This document shows positions 7,701 through 9,618 of a stretch of DNA of 9,618 nt, one piece after another (the stretch's first letter is position 1; each line of letters begins with the position of its first letter). The stretch lies in assembly GCA_963645165.1 (NCBI GenBank), contig CAVIQT010000041.1:1-9618 (forward strand). The letters run 5' to 3'. The notes below the pieces were generated by a model. That model was not told where the DNA came from, did no database searches, and saw nothing but the letters and a program-made list of their open reading frames with translations. A program made the translations under genes and the position numbers. The stretch comes from CAG-533 sp963645165 (GTDB lineage: Bacteria; Bacillota_I; Bacilli_A; RF39; UBA660).

Positions 7701-9402
7701 TATATCAAATGGAGAAGAATTAATAAATATAGTAAAATACTTAAATGATCTATCTACCAAACAAAATATAATAACTAAACCATTATGGTTAGAAAAAATC
7801 CCAGGATTTATCACTATAGATAATTTAAAATTAAAATATAAAAATACTTATACTAAAGAAATGTTTAATATTAACCCTATAATTGGAGAATATGATATTC
7901 CTAATAAACAAGAACAAAAACTACTTACTATTCCTATCTCTAAAGAAGGAAATACTCTAATTTATGGTGCTGCCGGTAGTGGTAAAGAAAACTTTATTAC
8001 TAGTATGATTTACTCATCATTATTAAACTATACCCCAGAAGAATTAAATTACTACCTAATAGATTTTGGTTCAGGAACTCTAAATATGTTTAGAAACTCT
8101 TATCTAGTAGGGGATATCTTAACAAGTAGTGAAGAAGAAAAAATAAATAACTTATTTAAAATGATAACATCTACCATAAATGAAAGAAAAACCTTGTTTG
8201 CTGAATATAATGGTACCTATGAAAGTTATATTAAAAATAGCCCTAAAAAAGTACCTAATATTGTAATAATTATTAATAACTTTGAATCATTTACTGAAGT
8301 ATATGAAACTCTATCAGAAAACTTAAGTATCCTAGCAAGAGAAAGTATTAAATATGGAATATACTTTATTTTAACTATAACATCCCCTAATGGAATTAGA
8401 TATAAACTAAGACAAAGCTTTTCTTTATTATATGTACTTAATCAAAATAATGAAGAAGATTATATAAGTATCCTAGGCTCTATTAATAAAAATTATCCTG
8501 CTAAACTATTTGGTAGAGGTCTAATTAAAATAGATGATGTTTATGAATTTCAAACCGCTATGGTTAGTGAAAAAGATAATATCTCTATAACTGTCAAAGA
8601 TAAAATAAAAACATCTAACTCCATGTATAAAATAAGAGCAAATAAAATACCAGTACTACCTAATATAGTTACTTATAATGAAATAAAAGGATATCTATCT
8701 AATAATGAAGTTGTTATTGGTATAAATAAATCCAATTTAAATGCTATAACATTTAATTTTAATAGATACTTAATTAATGTTATATCATCATTAGATTTAC
8801 TAATAGTAAGTAAACTATTAAATGCCCTAATAAACCAAATAATATATCAAAAAATAGCCCAAGTAATAGTTATTAACTCAGAAGAAATAGAATTAGAAAA
8901 AGAAAACTATCAATATATAGATAAAGACTTTGATAAAATATTTACCAAAATAAATGATTATGTAAATACTAACTATGATAAATATGTAAATAGTAACTAT
9001 GATAAAGATATCTTTATAGAAATACCTAAAATATACTGTTTTATCATAGGTATAGAATCATTTAGAAATAAACTAAATGAAGAAAATAAAAAACTATTTA
9101 GCACCATGATGGATAAAGCTAAAGACATTGAAATAATTAAATTTATTATTGTAGATAGTATTGATAAAATAAGAAAAATAGAAATGGAATCATGGTATCG
9201 TTCTTCATCTAATACTAACTTTGGTATATGGATTGGCAATGGAATTAATGATCAATATAGTATTAAAGTTGCCCAAAAAATACCTTCTATGAAAGAAGAC
9301 GTACCAAATAACTTCTGTTTTGTTATAAAAGCAGGTAAACCATACTATGTTAAATATGTAGAATCTTTTGAAATAATAAATGATATTACTGAGACTTTAT
9401 AA
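4774..9402 (+). CDS. essC: EssC/YukBA-type T7SSb motor ATPase
   Basis: EssC is the membrane-anchored FtsK/SpoIIIE-type ATPase that recognises and drives export of WXG100 substrates in Firmicutes. This copy has 1542 aa, slightly longer than typical (about 1480-1500). The N-terminus holds a probable first FHA-like domain (1-95) and a clearer FHA domain at about 107-185 (IGSKPSSN, then NGLYINN and LKIGD). Two membrane helices lie at about 265-284 and 302-321, followed by a basic segment. ATPase 1 has an intact Walker A (GMTGSGKS, 714-721) and Walker B (LFIICDEF, Asp836-Glu837). ATPase 2 has GAAGSGKE (1065-1072), with Glu in place of Thr/Ser, and Asn1168 where Walker B Asp is expected. ATPase 3 (from about 1310) keeps the entry strand (VVIGINKS) but has no P-loop (SSLDLL at 1338-1342 region). 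The ribosome site is AAGGGGTG. It has its own promoter. EssB, EssA and EsaA are not next to it here. Confidence 0.95.
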   Translation: MRISVIKLYSIKNIILPSKIQGVYWVEGIDLNGNRSNLISIEADGDKWKLISNKEVYYIKNNIMQPYTYLEVGKFYYIKNDIDNSIFLLYCSNIIENYNCYEINEYLEKGLLIGSKPSSNIIYSNLDKESFLIKKENDKLYIYVNDTKNGLYINNFRILKKAELKIGDVIFIVGLRIIISMTTNNGYAVYLNNGTLKQITTNMLPLGNIGSMYPDFSENPVEIEYPIYNDNDYFYKKPRIVPVINTLELKIDAPPAKQEEKESPFLLTIGPMATMSMTSMVMGYQSISNVTSGAITLKQATPSLVICGAMFASIFIWPLFTRWYEKFDRASKERKRQKKYRKYIDSKKEEIETNKHNQEEALNMYYQDAQKASSIILHKNPALWQKRTDDIDFLTVNVGTGNYPMKININYPEEGFTLEEDNLKKMLNELGSTPKTLENVAIPYSFKNNYITGIYGLTNLHNLIRRLLIQILAFHSYDDLKIVILTDEEREHEWSFLKQAPHIFTDDKVMRFFATNNDEYKEVCYYLNKVFENYKNNPENNKQSYLIITDSLKKIREYDVIKNILNNKSYNNFSLVVLEQKMTNLPDQCTSFIDMSMLSNKYHECEIKNSLNPSESIKFIPDLESIIDYEACIKVLANIPIDIKNDAEGKLPNKIGFLEMYDVGKVEQLNSLLRWQKNNPILNLSAPVGVGKNEEIISIDLHEKYHGPHGLIAGMTGSGKSEFIITYILSMAINYHPYEVQFILIDYKGGGLAGAFENKLTGLKLPHLVGTITNLDANEIKRSLASISAELKRRQALFNKAREVSGESTIDIYKYQKMYREKVITEPVSHLFIICDEFAELKNQEPEFMDELISTARIGRSLGVHLILATQKPSGVVDPQIWSNTRFRVCLRVQDTSDSNEVIKKSDAAYLKQTGRFYFQVGYDEVFILGQAAYAGLKYIPHDKVTKELNTSIDFINNIGYITKKVSTKIKKEEVVISNGEELINIVKYLNDLSTKQNIITKPLWLEKIPGFITIDNLKLKYKNTYTKEMFNINPIIGEYDIPNKQEQKLLTIPISKEGNTLIYGAAGSGKENFITSMIYSSLLNYTPEELNYYLIDFGSGTLNMFRNSYLVGDILTSSEEEKINNLFKMITSTINERKTLFAEYNGTYESYIKNSPKKVPNIVIIINNFESFTEVYETLSENLSILARESIKYGIYFILTITSPNGIRYKLRQSFSLLYVLNQNNEEDYISILGSINKNYPAKLFGRGLIKIDDVYEFQTAMVSEKDNISITVKDKIKTSNSMYKIRANKIPVLPNIVTYNEIKGYLSNNEVVIGINKSNLNAITFNFNRYLINVISSLDLLIVSKLLNALINQIIYQKIAQVIVINSEEIELEKENYQYIDKDFDKIFTKINDYVNTNYDKYVNSNYDKDIFIEIPKIYCFIIGIESFRNKLNEENKKLFSTMMDKAKDIEIIKFIIVDSIDKIRKIEMESWYRSSSNTNFGIWIGNGINDQYSIKVAQKIPSMKEDVPNNFCFVIKAGKPYYVKYVESFEIINDITETL
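8959..9006 (+). repeat. 24-bp in-frame tandem repeat in essC
   Basis: Two adjacent 24-bp copies (8959-8982 and 8983-9006) differ at one base (C8969 versus G8993). They encode YVNTNYDK followed by YVNSNYDK in the degenerate third ATPase module. This looks like a recent small duplication in a surface loop and does not shift the frame. Confidence 0.85.
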
Positions 9403-9618
9403 ATATGCATTATTAAGTGATTTTTCATAAGAAATTAGATCCACTACATGCGTAACGAAAAAGAAAATAAGGTAACAAGAAATGATTAAAGGTAAACCAT
9501 TTAAATGATATTAAAATATTATCAGTTGACTTTGAAGAATCTATAAAAGATGGTTTTAATATACACGTAATAGAAGCTAAAAGAAATATAAATTCAAATG
9601 GAAAGAAAAGAGGTAAAG
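9403..9618 (+). other. Downstream region: broken short frames, gene edge
   Basis: I find no terminator with a strong stem right after essC and no intact gene. An ATG at 9448 opens a 13-codon frame (MRNEKENKVTRND) that stops at 9487-9489. An ATG at 9482, with AAGG 9 nt before it, opens only 8 codons and stops at 9506. From 9486 to the edge, the +1 frame stays open for 44 codons (NDIKILSVDFEES, then NIHVIEAKRN) without an ATG or GTG start. Codon use in this frame looks protein-like. It may be the start of a frameshifted or decayed gene, or of a gene whose start codon I cannot identify. I do not recognise the protein. Confidence 0.35.

Noticed and set aside
8997..9239. Minus-strand hydrophobic frame antisense to the end of essC
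   Set aside because: The hydrophobic look arises from antisense reading of Asn/Lys/Asp/Glu-rich codons; no start signals are seen.
212..9402. Use of TGA as a Trp codon (Mycoplasma-type code)
   Set aside because: The genes carry many Trp codons, all TGG where checked, and reach full family length without any in-frame TGA.
1..9618. CRISPR array, tRNA or rRNA genes, and insertion-sequence ends
   Set aside because: I found no regularly spaced direct repeats, no cloverleaf with a GGTTCGA-type arm, no rRNA core motifs, and no paired terminal inverted repeats around a transposase frame.

Overview
This window comes from a low-GC Gram-positive-type bacterium, either Bacilli or an uncultured lineage near the Mollicutes/RF39. 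The DNA is strongly AT-rich and the codons favour A/T. Shine-Dalgarno sites are good (AAGGAGG type), promoters are sigma-A-like, and the genes are RNase J and a Firmicutes-type (T7SSb) ESX/WXG100 secretion system. All Trp codons I checked in the genes are TGG and all six genes stop at TAA or TAG, so the standard bacterial code fits and a Mycoplasma/Spiroplasma-type code does not.

Layout. Bases 1-126 look like a short stand-alone RNA of about 95 nt: a TATAAT box, two hairpins and a clear intrinsic terminator. A strong sigma-A promoter (138-166) then drives a 545-aa RNase J-family protein (212-1849). Its fold is recognisable along the whole length, but its metal-binding motifs are eroded, so it is probably a non-catalytic, J2-like paralogue. 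A terminator overlaps its stop codon.

Bases 1877-4709 hold a separate transcription unit. It starts with an extended -10 promoter and encodes a YukD/EsaB ubiquitin-like protein (TTG start preferred), a 202-aa protein with two WXG100-like halves, a 131-aa all-helical small protein, and a 460-aa protein. The last has a helical N-terminus, a Cpl-7-like cell-wall-binding repeat and a C-terminal phage-tail-type lysozyme domain. The unit ends in a weak AT-rich terminator. A second sigma-A promoter (4712-4740) drives a 1542-aa EssC/YukBA-type FtsK/SpoIIIE ATPase (4774-9402), with FHA domain(s), two membrane helices and three ATPase modules, of which only the first has intact Walker motifs.

How they work together. 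EssC is the membrane motor of the T7SSb and YukD its ubiquitin-like accessory. The WXG-like, small helical and lysozyme proteins have no signal peptides, sit together and are probably the exported substrates or their partners. The usual membrane partners EssA, EssB/YukC and EsaA/YueB are not in the window. The last 216 bases hold no intact gene; they contain short broken frames and one open frame that runs off the edge.
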